Shown one piece after another: positions 29,281 through 39,077 of a stretch of DNA of 64,000 nt (within the stretch, counting starts at the first letter, position 1; the number at the start of each line of letters is the position of its first letter). A program made the position numbers and the translations under genes. The stretch comes from Porphyridium purpureum. Its lineage: Eukaryota; Rhodophyta; Bangiophyceae; Porphyridiales; Porphyridiaceae. The stretch spans positions 1,984,001 to 2,048,000 of the forward strand of contig VRMN01000002.1 in assembly GCA_008690995.1 (NCBI GenBank). The letters are read 5' to 3'. The notes beneath the pieces are model-generated. The model saw nothing but the letters and a program-made list of their open reading frames with translations. It ran no database searches and was not told where the DNA came from.

Positions 29281-31656
29281 TCACGGCTCCTTGCTCAAGT
29301 CCCATCGACTCAAAGTCCTGTGCAGCGTGGGTGGCGGCGGGAAGGCCAAATCAATACAGGACGGACTCGACTTGAGCACTTCTGCGGTTACGGTCGTTTC
29401 CCCAACAAGCTGCTGCGGCGCGAGATCAGCCAAATCGCTAAAGGATGCGACACTTGGTAGGCTGGGCAATGCCAAGCCGAAAGCAGACTGCTTCCTCTGG
29501 AAGCTGGCCAGGCTATACGAACTCATAAACTTGTTCCCAGCAACGATTTCCCCGCCTTCACGTGAAGCCTTCAGGATCAGACTCGAATACGGTGCCATAT
29601 TGTACGAGCTGGGAGCAGGTACTGACTTGTCCGCGTTAAAGTCCTTCGGGAACGGCAAGTTCGTGTCTACGATACGGTACCACCGGCCTCGCCCACCGCG
29701 ATCCGGAATGGTGACGTCGTACTGGTGGTTACCCGCGTTAAAGGCTACATAGATATCTTCACCGTGCTCGTGGTCAATCAGCGTACATGCCATGAAATTG
29801 TACTCAGAGTCCCAGTTCGGATTGAAAGGCTGCGCACCGTGCCACTGAATGTCGCTGCTCTCAATAAAATGATCTCGCATCAAAAACTTGTTCTTGCGCC
29901 GGAACCTGATGATCGATGTCGTGAATCGCAAGAGCTCCTTGGCTCCTTCTTCCTCCGCCAGTTTCTTCCACTGAAAATAGCTCAGGTCGCTATCTTGGCA
30001 CCAGCCATTGTTATTGCCATTCTTTGTGTGGCCATATTCATCGCCCATCAGGACCATGGGCGTGCCGGCAGAAACCATTAGCGCGACGAAAAAGTTCTTC
30101 ACTTGGCGCATGCGCAAGCTGCGAATCGCGAAGTCACTTGTGTGTCCTTCTACGCCACAGTTCCAGCTCCCATTGTGAGCCTCGCCGTCGCGATTATTCT
30201 CACCGTTCTGCTCATTGTGCTTTTCATTGTACGAAACCAAGTCCATCATTGAAAAGCCATCATGTGCCGTCACAAAATTAATCGAGTGGTACGCGCGGCG
30301 GCCAGCGCCGTACAGATCCTTGCTCCCACAGAGTCTAGTCGCAAAATCCTTCTTCGCATGTCCAACGCCACGAATAAACGAGCGGGCCGAGTCTCGATAC
30401 TTGCCATTCCATTCCGCCCACACTCCATAATGTGGAAAATTACCAACCAGGTACAATCCGGCGCAGTCCCAGGCCTCCGCTACGAGCTTGACATCTCGCA
30501 TGGTTGGATCCTTGGAAATCCGCTGAATCACTGGCGGGTCAGACATAGGGTTACCTTTCGGATCTCGGCACATGGCCGCGGCAAGGTCGAACCGAAAGCC
30601 ATCCACGCCCATTTCGTGTACCCAGTAGCGCAAGCAGTTATGCACCCACTCCGCCGTGACTGGGTTATTGCAGTTAACCGTGTTTCCACAGCCCGTGAAA
30701 TCCATGTACTTGCCTTTCGCGTCTCTCATGTAGTATGTGTCCAGACCTAGTGCCTTCATACCAAAGAAGCCCGGCGGCAAGCCACCGTCGCCAAATTCTG
30801 CCGTGTGGTTAAACACAACATCCAGCCAGACTTCCATGCCCGCGCGATGTAATTCCCGTACCATGATGCGAAACTCGTCCGCCGCGGTGAGGTCGCCCGC
30901 TTCAAGGGCGTACCGATTCATGGGGGAGAAAAAGTGCACAGTCGAATAGCCCCAGTACTGCGCCAGCTTCTTGCCCGAGACCGGGTTCTTGAGGTTCCAT
31001 TCGCACTCGTTGAATTCAAACACAGGAAGTAGCTCAACACAATTCACGCCCAGCGCTTTCAAGTACGGAATTTTTTCCACAATTCCCAGGTAGGTGCCGG
31101 GTGCCCGCGTCTTGCTCATACCCGACATGGTGAAACCGCGCACGTGCATCTCATACACGACAATGTCCTTGAGTGGAATTTTCGGACTTGACACGCCTTT
31201 CCAATCAAAATCCAGGAATCGCCGTCGCGGAATCACTGCGCGAGGCCGGAATGGAATCAAATCGTGGTTGTTGAAACTCTTCGGGCCCATGGGCGTCTTG
31301 AGAACAAGGGCGTATGGATCAAGCGCCAGGTTTGTGCCCCACTTGGGATTAATGTCCTCATCTTTGCCCACTTTCCACATGTACTCAAAGCCCTCCAGAT
31401 ACGGATACACGTGCACGTGCCACACATGTCCTGTTCGATTCACATGCGGGTCCAGCCTGAGCACCACTTTCGTCTGCTTCTTCGAGCCTGTCGACGCAGA
31501 CGACGTAGCTTGCGCCGGCTCATACAAAACCAGCGCCATGTCTGACTTTTCACGCGCGTAGATCGCGAAATTCACACCGGTACCATGCTCAGACACGCCG
31601 TAGGGCAGCGGCTTGCCCTTGCCCAACTTGATCTTGCTGCCGAAATCCTGCACCAT
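29281..31656 (-). CDS. Isoamylase-type glycogen/starch debranching enzyme
   Basis: GH13 alpha-1,6-glucosidase, 791 residues from the first ATG (31656). An N-terminal CBM48 region (PLPYGVSEHGTGVNFAIYA) precedes the barrel. The four GH13 conserved regions are present: DVVFNH, GFRFDLAAA with the nucleophile Asp, VAEAWD with the acid/base Glu, and FVTAHDG with the transition-state Asp. WGYSTVHFFSP and PMVLMGDEYGHTKNGNNNGW are isoamylase/GlgX features. The protein begins directly at the enzyme with no leader, so it should be cytosolic, as expected for floridean starch in red algae. About 70 extra residues at the C-terminus are Ser/Leu-rich. It could trim pre-amylopectin during granule formation or act in breakdown. 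Confidence 0.93.
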   Translation of the reverse strand: MVQDFGSKIKLGKGKPLPYGVSEHGTGVNFAIYAREKSDMALVLYEPAQATSSASTGSKKQTKVVLRLDPHVNRTGHVWHVHVYPYLEGFEYMWKVGKDEDINPKWGTNLALDPYALVLKTPMGPKSFNNHDLIPFRPRAVIPRRRFLDFDWKGVSSPKIPLKDIVVYEMHVRGFTMSGMSKTRAPGTYLGIVEKIPYLKALGVNCVELLPVFEFNECEWNLKNPVSGKKLAQYWGYSTVHFFSPMNRYALEAGDLTAADEFRIMVRELHRAGMEVWLDVVFNHTAEFGDGGLPPGFFGMKALGLDTYYMRDAKGKYMDFTGCGNTVNCNNPVTAEWVHNCLRYWVHEMGVDGFRFDLAAAMCRDPKGNPMSDPPVIQRISKDPTMRDVKLVAEAWDCAGLYLVGNFPHYGVWAEWNGKYRDSARSFIRGVGHAKKDFATRLCGSKDLYGAGRRAYHSINFVTAHDGFSMMDLVSYNEKHNEQNGENNRDGEAHNGSWNCGVEGHTSDFAIRSLRMRQVKNFFVALMVSAGTPMVLMGDEYGHTKNGNNNGWCQDSDLSYFQWKKLAEEEGAKELLRFTTSIIRFRRKNKFLMRDHFIESSDIQWHGAQPFNPNWDSEYNFMACTLIDHEHGEDIYVAFNAGNHQYDVTIPDRGGRGRWYRIVDTNLPFPKDFNADKSVPAPSSYNMAPYSSLILKASREGGEIVAGNKFMSSYSLASFQRKQSAFGLALPSLPSVASFSDLADLAPQQLVGETTVTAEVLKSSPSCIDLAFPPPPTLHRTLSRWDLSKEP

Positions 31657-32400
31657 CGTGCAACACGAATTCACGTACGTTTACTATCAGGACGGCTCGT
31701 TCTCTGCAAGTCTCACAGGTCCGGCTTGAGCGCCCTTCTTTCCGCACAATGCAGTGCGCGAGTCAGGCGTATGCTCCGATAATCTCTCCTTCCGTCGCTC
31801 CGTCAATCTCCTCTTGCGCTCTCCTCGCATACGAACAGAGTCCGTTGGTTGTTACTGCGTTCCGCCTGTCGAAGGAGCACTGTACTTACTGTACTTCAGC
31901 GACCCATTCTGTCAGAAATGAGGAGCGACTCCGACCACGCATGGACGTGGCCGGGAAAGAAGCTTGAGTCCCATTCGCTGAAGAGAACAACTGCGACTTC
32001 CATCCCGTTTCAGACAAGCTAAGACTTGCTGGCTTTGTCAGCTTCAGCTATGTGTCTACTTGCCGACAAAACTGAGTATGAAGACAAGAGAACCGGTGCG
32101 GCGCAAGGAGTAGCACGCAAGGAAGCGAAAGCTGGTTGTTTGACAAACCCTGAAAGGATACGTTCTTGTGCAGTTTGAACGGGAACTCAGGACCTCTCAT
32201 CGTCTTACGGGAGCTTGGCATTGGGCACGGCTTGGTTGCAGAACCCTGCCGTGCGTAGGGAAGCGTGCGGGACGATCCTTCCCTCAATATTCACTCCGAC
32301 GCTCAGTGCCAGACGGGCGAGCTATTAATCCAACCAATAGCGCAAGTTGGCTCACATCAAGACTGAACACTCCAAGAGTCGTACAGCCAGGGATGCCGGC
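31657..32400. promoter_or_regulatory. Divergent promoter region with an ACTGTAC pair
   Basis: Spacer of 0.74 kb between isoamylase (minus) and the F-box-like gene (plus). CACTGTAC at 31878-31885 and TACTGTAC at 31887-31894, 9 bp apart. No gene recognised. Confidence 0.5.
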
Positions 32401-34023
32401 ATGGACTTGGCAGGGTGCGGACAGATGTGGCTGGAGCTGCCGGACGAGCAACTGCGCCAGATTCTAGACAACGTGTTGTCGTCACATGTGGTGCGTGCCG
32501 GGACCCGCTCAGCGCGTGTGCGCTACGGTTCACGCCACACGCGCGCCTATTTGATGGCGATCAAGCAGCTGCGGCTGGTCTGCTCCCGATGGAACGCGCT
32601 GCTGCTCAGCCAAGAGTTCGGTCTAGTCCCGCATGGTTTTGTCGAGACGAAGAAAAAGCTGTGGTGTCTGAGGCACGTACGCCCGCGCGTGCAGGTTGTG
32701 GAGGCCTGTACGGTGCCTACGTGGGTAACGCTTCGAATGCTGCAGTTGCATGCACGCCGGCTTTGGAGTGATCGTTGGCGAAGCGGCCTGAGATACGAAC
32801 AATCTACACCTTTTTCTCCTCCATTAGAGGCCATGATGTGTTTCACGACATTGGCCGGAGACCAACTGTCGATTGCAAGCGAGAGCATCTCACGCGTGAC
32901 CTGCAGCGAGAACTTTGCACTGATCGTTCGAGAAGAAATGGAAATTTCCATTTATGAGCGAGCTAGCCAGCGTCTCATTTTAAATTGCGCATTCGCGCTG
33001 CATGAAATCGCCGCAGTGGGCGGCGTTGTGGACGATGTGTGTTGCGTGCATGGCGACTGTTTTGCGCTGGTGCTGCGCGATCAACACATTCTGGTTCTTC
33101 ATCCGTCCAGTCGCTCGTCACAGCGTTTCCCCTTTGCTTGGCAGAACAGAATACCGTCAATCGCATTCAGCCGACGAGGTGATCTCATGGTCATCTACAA
33201 CAGTGCAGATCATTCTCGGAATATCACGTGGCACGTGTTTCGCGTCGTTCGGGACAAAGGACAGCTACTCATCGAGCTCGCAGATAGTGGATTTTCGCGA
33301 GCTCGGGCAAACAGTGAGAATTTCAGGTCAGAGATCAGCTGCTTTGGCTTTGACGAGGATGAAGAGTCAAGCTTATTTTTGGTTGCCTTCAGCTTTGACA
33401 ATGACCGTGGCATTCTTGCCCTCACTCGGTCGTCGGCTAACCGCTTATCATTCGCCGAGATAGACGTGGACCCGCCGATGTTGTCGAAGTCTTGGGCCTG
33501 GTATATGACACCTTCTTATCGCCGCTCACATCTGCTGGCTGGTTGTGCGAATCTGCAAGAGCTACAAGCCGTCCCCGAGTTCCTTGGAGTCATGAAAAAC
33601 CGCTTCTCTTGCGATGCGGCCTTCCGGTCGCTCAAATTTATAGCTCTGGATCATGCGACCGTTCTTGGCGTCGGCTTGGCTTTCAATCAGCCTTCCTGGG
33701 TAGTCCGCACGTTGTGCCCTGGTGACGATTTGGCACTGAAAAGCGAGCTTTTCTACGTTTCTAATGAAATAGCATACATTCCGTCGAGTTCCAAAGAGGC
33801 AGAAGCAGGGCTGGAGATCGCGCATTTCGACTTCTGTGACGGTGATGTCTGGCTTGTTTTGGCTGGTGGGACATACATTCGGCTTTCATTTGAGTACCGC
33901 CACGAGGTTGCCGCGTGGTGTGAAAACTATCGCGTGTTCCGGCGCTTGTTCGAGCACAGTTCAGGAGAGCAGCTCGGTTGCTTGAGCTTAGAGCCAATAG
34001 CCAGCCGCGCACACGAAAGCTGA
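32401..34023 (+). CDS. F-box-like protein with a beta-rich C-terminal region
   Basis: 540 residues from the first ATG (32401). The N-terminus has MWLELPDEQLRQILDNVL and, after a basic insert of about 40 residues, LRLVCSRWNALL. This is the start and end of an F-box motif split by an insertion. After it comes a basic region, then about 350 residues of alternating hydrophobic strands (HILVLHPSSRSS, DLMVIYNSADHS, VWLVLAGGTYIRL) that suggest a beta-propeller without recognisable repeat signatures. If the F-box is real, the protein would be a substrate adaptor in an SCF ubiquitin ligase. Otherwise it is an unknown propeller-like protein. Confidence 0.55.
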   Translation: MDLAGCGQMWLELPDEQLRQILDNVLSSHVVRAGTRSARVRYGSRHTRAYLMAIKQLRLVCSRWNALLLSQEFGLVPHGFVETKKKLWCLRHVRPRVQVVEACTVPTWVTLRMLQLHARRLWSDRWRSGLRYEQSTPFSPPLEAMMCFTTLAGDQLSIASESISRVTCSENFALIVREEMEISIYERASQRLILNCAFALHEIAAVGGVVDDVCCVHGDCFALVLRDQHILVLHPSSRSSQRFPFAWQNRIPSIAFSRRGDLMVIYNSADHSRNITWHVFRVVRDKGQLLIELADSGFSRARANSENFRSEISCFGFDEDEESSLFLVAFSFDNDRGILALTRSSANRLSFAEIDVDPPMLSKSWAWYMTPSYRRSHLLAGCANLQELQAVPEFLGVMKNRFSCDAAFRSLKFIALDHATVLGVGLAFNQPSWVVRTLCPGDDLALKSELFYVSNEIAYIPSSSKEAEAGLEIAHFDFCDGDVWLVLAGGTYIRLSFEYRHEVAAWCENYRVFRRLFEHSSGEQLGCLSLEPIASRAHES

Positions 34024-34218
34024 GAAGACCCATATTTAAAGAAAGAACTCATTTGTCATGCAAGAGGAATGCGCAATTCATCAACTGCCCACAAGCTTGT
34101 TGCCTTTAGTCCGCAACCATGACTTTATCAAGCCGTGGTCCCCCTTGAGCACTGCTGCCCGCCCTTCATTGCAACCCAGCGATTCGTAGAAACGTTCGCA
34201 CATGGACCAGATGGAGTC

Positions 34219-35587
34219 CTATAGTCCACTTGTGAGCGAGAAACCGCTGCTCATTCGACGAATCACAACACGCGCAAGAAAGTCAAAGCAAAACCACTCG
34301 GTTCCGTCGTCAAAAAGAGACTCGATCTGCAAACATCCAAACTCCTGCATAAACAAAAGTTCCTCAGACATAGGTTCGCCACCGAGAGCAAAGTCTGATG
34401 AGATCATATTGAGTGCTTTCTTTGCCGCGGCTTGGCGAAGCGGCTTGAATTTGTAGCGGGGAATGCTAAGCACTTTTACGTGGTCGGCTCGCAGACCCAG
34501 GAACCGCACTGCGACCGGTGCCTTTCCAAACTCGGGGCTAATATAACCTCCGCACTCGTAATGGGAAGCAATGAGAAGGCCGTCAGGGTTAAAGTCGCAC
34601 AACCCGTAAGCCATTAAGCTGGAAAATGGAAAACGACGGATACATTGCCTGGTGAGCACTTTTGTTCGGTGAAAAAGACACACAGATCGCGCCAACGAGC
34701 GTCTAACAAGACCTCCACTCAAAAAACGCACCCAGTAGCCTTCTGTACGTGACTGACGAAAACCCTTGTCGCATGCGACGGGTACCCACGCCCGCACACA
34801 AGGACGCAAGGGCAGGCATCAAAAAATCCACTCTCAACGAGCGCCATAAAGACACCGTGCTTTTCAATCAGAAGAATAAACTGCGCAGCCTCAGAGACCA
34901 CGAATCGCATTTGGCTTATCGAGTTCAACTTGCCCGGGATCTTATGCCCTTCAGCGTTCGCAGCGCTCCCCTGCAGCAGCTGCCCGGAGACACCCGCAAC
35001 AGCCGTTCCAAATCGAACATCTATAAGCCCCGCGAAAACTCCATCCGATGCCGGTACAATGTTCATGGTTGTACGATCTACTTGCAAACGCCTTGCTAGC
35101 GACATGACGACACGATCACAAGCAACCTGGTTGGGGAAAAGGTCCTCGAGCTCATAGAATACTGATCGAAGTGCTATGCTTTCTCCGCTTAGCACGTGGC
35201 GGTGCACAAGTGTCACAATCGCAAGAAAGCGGACGTACTGAAGCGGCTGCGTCACGTATCTTAAGCGCCTTCCTTCCCGAACGATGGAGAGGTCTACGGA
35301 CCCGCACGTAAACAATGTCTCTAAACAAATTGTCGCGTAAACGAAACGCTTCCAACCCGCGAGTGGAATGAATTTGGCCTGGTCAGTGCATTCTGCGCGT
35401 CACTCTCCAAAGCACGCGGCCACGAATATGCATGACATGCACAAACCCGCTCCGTCGGTCACGTACCAAACGCGTCCAACACAATGGCCTCGAGCTCGCG
35501 CACAATCCTGATCCTCTGGCTTTGTGGTTCCAGCGCTAGAGCCAGCGCGATCGACGCCGGGTCCTCTCTGCTTCGCACAATCTCCAT
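34219..35587 (-). CDS. SPO11: SPO11 / topoisomerase VI subunit A-like protein (three exons)
   Basis: DNA double-strand-break enzyme fold. Exons 35467-35587, 34732-35392 and 34219-34618 (minus strand) total 1182 nt, or 393 residues, the usual SPO11 size. Phases are 1 and 2 and both joins hold frame. The CAP domain has ALRSVFYELEDLF, whose Tyr matches the catalytic Tyr of SPO11. The segment TTMNIVPASDGVFAG matches the LHILSTSKGLIAG element. The Toprim part has VSEAAQFILLIEKHGVF (metal-binding Glu), CGRGYPSHATR and YGLCDFNPDGLLI, where D-x-N/D-P-x-G is the metal site. Exon 1 (MEIVRSREDPAS...) is the least certain. Meiotic SPO11 and the somatic TOP6A-like SPO11-3 cannot be told apart here. Divergent from NEMF (168 bp). 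Confidence 0.83.
34619..34731 (-). other. SPO11 intron 2, 113 nt
   Basis: Donor GTGCGT, acceptor CCATTTTCCAG, phase 2. Joins GYPSHATRVFVSHVQKATG to LMAYGLCDFNPDG. Confidence 0.75.
35393..35466 (-). other. SPO11 intron 1, 74 nt
   Basis: Donor GTACGTGAC, acceptor GACGCGCAG (weak pyrimidine content), phase 1. Confidence 0.6.
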
Positions 35588-35709
35588 CCCACTCACACGT
35601 GACCTTGTCCCCACAGGCCACCAAGGATATGAACGCGAGAAACAATTTAGCAGCTCCGTGGTGGACGACGAAGGCAGAGGATCAGAGCGACTGGGTTGTG
35701 TGTGCGCGC

Positions 35710-35711
<2 letters not shown>

Positions 35712-35742
<31 letters not shown>
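35712..35742. repeat. (GT)n microsatellite in the SPO11/NEMF divergent promoter
   Basis: About 15 GT units after a short CG run, ending 14 bp before the NEMF ATG. Confidence 0.95.
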
Positions 35743-35743
<1 letters not shown>

Positions 35744-35755
35744 TGATTCGGCAAA

Positions 35756-38700
35756 ATGGGGAAGACACGCATGAGCGCGCTTGACATGCAGGTGCAAGCG
35801 CACGTGCTGAATGAGCGTTTGAAAGGCGCGCTGGTCGCGAACGTGTATGATGTCAACACAAGGACGTACTTGCTGAAACTGGCCGTGCCGCCGCGGTACG
35901 TGAAGGAGAGTGATGTACCGCAGGACGAGTCCGCGCCGAGCACTGGGGAGAAGGAGAAAAAAGAGGTCGACGCTGAAGGATGGAACAAGGTACTGTTGCT
36001 GATCGAAAGCGGAGCGCGCATCCATACGACGCAATTTAGCCGGGACAAGTCGGTAGTGCCATCGGGCTTTGCACTCAAATTGCGCAAGCATATTCGGACA
36101 AGACGACTACACGAAATCAGACAGCTCGGTTCTGATCGTGTTCTAGATCTGACATTCGTCGCCTCTGGCTCAGTGGTCGCGCACTTGATCCTTGAGTTTT
36201 ATGCGGGCGGCAACGTCATTCTTACGGATGAGAATTATAAGATCTTGTCGCTTCTGAGGAACTACGAAAGTGAGGCGGCCGGTAAAGTAGCGGTCAAGGA
36301 AGCGTATCCCGTGCAAGCCGCGAGACAAGAAGTGCGGACTGAGATGACCGCTTCGTATGCGAAACAGGTCGCGGATGCGGCCCCAGACGCCAAGATTCAG
36401 GCGCGGAAGTACCTGGCGACGGCGCTAGAGCTTGGACCTGAACTGGTGGACCACGCGCTGTGTGAATCTGATTTGCCCCTGACGATTAAGATGCACGAAC
36501 TGCAGCAGAAAGACGCAGCAGACGCGACGTTTGAGGCTCTTGCGAAGTCTTTCTCCAAGCTGCAGAGGCTTCTGCGCGGAGAACCCGTGCCAGACATGCC
36601 CGTCGAGGGCCATATTTTCTTGTCGCAGAAGAATGGCGATGTGTACGAGAACTTTGGCCCCTTCAAGTTGAAGCAGTTCCAAAATAACGCGTGCACAACA
36701 TTTTCAACGTTCGACGCCGCTCTGGATGAGTACTTCGCCAAGCTTGAGTCGATGAAGGATGTTGAGGTGCGTCAGAAAAAGGAGGCCGCCGTGATTAAAA
36801 AAGTGGACAAGCTTCGCGCCGAGCTGGATGCTCGGCTGAGCGATCTGAACGAGCAGCAAAGCGTAAACGAGGCCAAAGCGCATCTTATTGAACTGAACGC
36901 CGAGGACATTGACGCAGTACTTTTGCTGCTGCGACAAGGGCTCGCCAGTGGCATGGATTGGGATGATCTCCGCACAAACGTGAAGCAGTTGCAGAAGGCC
37001 GGCCATCCGCTCTTGCAAATCGTCCACGAACTGAAATTTGAGCGCAACTCGGTGGTACTCATGCTTTCTGAGCCGGACGGGCTGTATGATGCTGACGTCG
37101 ATGTCGATGACGGCGGAGGAAACGATGATGACCCTGGCGACGGTAGCAATGCGGAGGTAAATGGCGCTGCGACACGCTCGGCCGAGCTGGTTGAAATTTC
37201 GCTGGATCAAGGCGCGTACGCAAACGCAGCCCACTATCACGCGGGGCGCAAGTCGGCGGCGAGCAAAGAGCAGACCGCCATAAAGGCGAGCGGAAAAGCT
37301 CTCAAGGCTGCCGAGCAAAAAGCGCGTGAGGAGGTGCGACGCGTAAATGCTAATTCAAAGGGCGGGGTGCGGGAAATACGCAAGACCTACTGGTTTGAAA
37401 AATTTAGTTGGTTCATATCGAGTGAGAATTTTCTGGTGATAGCTGGACGTGACGCTCAGCAGAACGAGATTCTGGTACGCCGCTACTTAGAACAGGACGA
37501 CGTATACGTTCACGCGGACATATTTGGCGCTGCCTCGGTCCTGGTTAAGAACCGCAAGATTGCTGGAAGCTTCGAACCCATTCCTCCCCTTACACTATCG
37601 CAAGCTGGCACGTTTGCAATGTGCCGTTCGTCCGCGTGGAGTGCCAAAGTGGTCACTTCCGCGTGGTGGGTGTATGCGAACCAGGTTAGCAAAACTGCTC
37701 CGAGCGGCGAATACTTGACAACAGGCAGTTTCATGATCCGCGGCCGGAAGAATTTTTTGCCACCCATGCAGCTGGTCATGGGTTTCGGTGTACTGTTTCG
37801 GGTGGATCCTTCTTGTGCTGCGAATCATTTAAATGAGCGGACAATCAGATATGAAGATTCATCTGCCAGAGGCGATGGTGCTGCAATGGCAAAAGCCCTT
37901 TTGTCGGCGACGCAAGTGTCGGAAGATTTCGATGTCGATGATGATGACGACGTCATGCTTTCAGCTGGTTTGAAGGAACGCACGAATAAAATCGGTGCGG
38001 CAAAGGCAGATGCGGACGTCAGCTTTGTCGACACGGTTAGTGGTCAGCCCGAAAGAACGGAACAAGTTTCCGCAGTAGCGAAGAAACACATTTCCGTGAA
38101 AGAAAGGAAGGATGCGAAAAAGATGAACAAGGGTGATTCAAGTCATACTCCTGCTCCGGGTGTGGAGGGGACAACAGGCGCAGAAGAGGAGGAAATGGCA
38201 TCCGGGGATGGTTCTCGAGCCACCCCTGCGGCCGCCAGCGGCGGCGACGGCACATCCTCGCCGCCTTCTCTGAAGCAGCAGAACATTCCGCGCGGCAAGA
38301 GGTCCAAAGTGAAGAAGATGAAGAAAAAGTATGCAGAACAGACAGAGGAAGAACGCGAGTTGGCCTTGCAAATGCTGGGAGCCATGAAATTGAAGGAGGA
38401 GCGCGCCGCGGACGAACAGAAAGAGAAAAAACAGACTGTCGCCGCTGGTGAATCGCGCGCGACGGCTGGTGACATGAGCAGCCAGGCAGACGTCAGTACC
38501 GAAAAGGGCAGCAACGGCCAACGCGGCGTCGACGTCAAAATGACGTTTAAAGAGCGGAAGGCCGAGGCTCGTCAGGTAAAGCAGCTCATGCAGGATGAGG
38601 GGATTTATGAGCTATCCCCGGCTGAGCTAGATGCGCTGTCATCGCTGGATCTGTTCACCAGCGTGCCCGTTCAGGATGACATCATTGAGTTTGCTCTGCC

Positions 38701-38992
38701 TGTGTGCGCGCCGTACAGCGCTCTGTCCTCGTATCGCTACAAAGTTAAGCTGCTTCCGGGCACGCTGAAGCGCGGCAAAGCATACAAGCAGGCTCATTCT
38801 GTATTCCTACACGCAGCGGAGAAGGCCTTGACAAGTGCCCCGCCATCATGCTCAGTGGCTGAACGTGACGCGTTACGCGGGATTTCGGAAAATGACGCAA
38901 TCATGACGATCATGAGCGATGTGCGCGTGCAAGCGCCGGGCCTGCAGAATGTACAACAGAAAGCAGGGAAGAAAAAAAAGACCCAAAAGTAA
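35756..38992 (+). CDS. NEMF: NEMF/Rqc2-type ribosome quality control factor
   Basis: Binds 60S subunits carrying stalled nascent chains, recruits the Listerin ligase and directs C-terminal tailing. 1078 residues from ATG 35756. NFACT-N: MSALDMQVQAHVLNERLKG, NVYDVNTRTYLLKL, ESGARIHTTQF, LGSDRVLDLTF and GGNVILTD. An acidic insert of about 30 residues interrupts it (about 48-77). Coiled-coil arms span about 340-440. NFACT-R (about 545-680) has WFEKFSWFISSENFLVI, the invariant GRDAQQNE, YVHADIFGAAS and GSFMIRGRKNFLPP. A long Lys/Glu-rich region follows, and the NFACT-C block (APYSALSSYRYKVKLLPG) closes before a basic tail. All signature motifs are intact. Confidence 0.95.
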   Translation: MGKTRMSALDMQVQAHVLNERLKGALVANVYDVNTRTYLLKLAVPPRYVKESDVPQDESAPSTGEKEKKEVDAEGWNKVLLLIESGARIHTTQFSRDKSVVPSGFALKLRKHIRTRRLHEIRQLGSDRVLDLTFVASGSVVAHLILEFYAGGNVILTDENYKILSLLRNYESEAAGKVAVKEAYPVQAARQEVRTEMTASYAKQVADAAPDAKIQARKYLATALELGPELVDHALCESDLPLTIKMHELQQKDAADATFEALAKSFSKLQRLLRGEPVPDMPVEGHIFLSQKNGDVYENFGPFKLKQFQNNACTTFSTFDAALDEYFAKLESMKDVEVRQKKEAAVIKKVDKLRAELDARLSDLNEQQSVNEAKAHLIELNAEDIDAVLLLLRQGLASGMDWDDLRTNVKQLQKAGHPLLQIVHELKFERNSVVLMLSEPDGLYDADVDVDDGGGNDDDPGDGSNAEVNGAATRSAELVEISLDQGAYANAAHYHAGRKSAASKEQTAIKASGKALKAAEQKAREEVRRVNANSKGGVREIRKTYWFEKFSWFISSENFLVIAGRDAQQNEILVRRYLEQDDVYVHADIFGAASVLVKNRKIAGSFEPIPPLTLSQAGTFAMCRSSAWSAKVVTSAWWVYANQVSKTAPSGEYLTTGSFMIRGRKNFLPPMQLVMGFGVLFRVDPSCAANHLNERTIRYEDSSARGDGAAMAKALLSATQVSEDFDVDDDDDVMLSAGLKERTNKIGAAKADADVSFVDTVSGQPERTEQVSAVAKKHISVKERKDAKKMNKGDSSHTPAPGVEGTTGAEEEEMASGDGSRATPAAASGGDGTSSPPSLKQQNIPRGKRSKVKKMKKKYAEQTEEERELALQMLGAMKLKEERAADEQKEKKQTVAAGESRATAGDMSSQADVSTEKGSNGQRGVDVKMTFKERKAEARQVKQLMQDEGIYELSPAELDALSSLDLFTSVPVQDDIIEFALPVCAPYSALSSYRYKVKLLPGTLKRGKAYKQAHSVFLHAAEKALTSAPPSCSVAERDALRGISENDAIMTIMSDVRVQAPGLQNVQQKAGKKKKTQK

Positions 38993-39077
38993 AGCGATGC
39001 CCCCAAACCATTTCGGTCTCACCATCGACAATTCTTTTTTGGTTTTTTGGAGGAGGCAGAATCCAGAGTTGCGTTGA

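Noticed and set aside
31640-31678. GTACGTGA just above the isoamylase ATG, as a 5' intron donor
   Set aside because: The nearest acceptor would make a 31 nt intron and remove the natural start; no upstream exon is visible.
35896-35980. GTACGTGA inside NEMF, as an intron covering the acidic insert
   Set aside because: No acceptor restores phase at a reasonable length; the 30-residue acidic insert is more simply coding.
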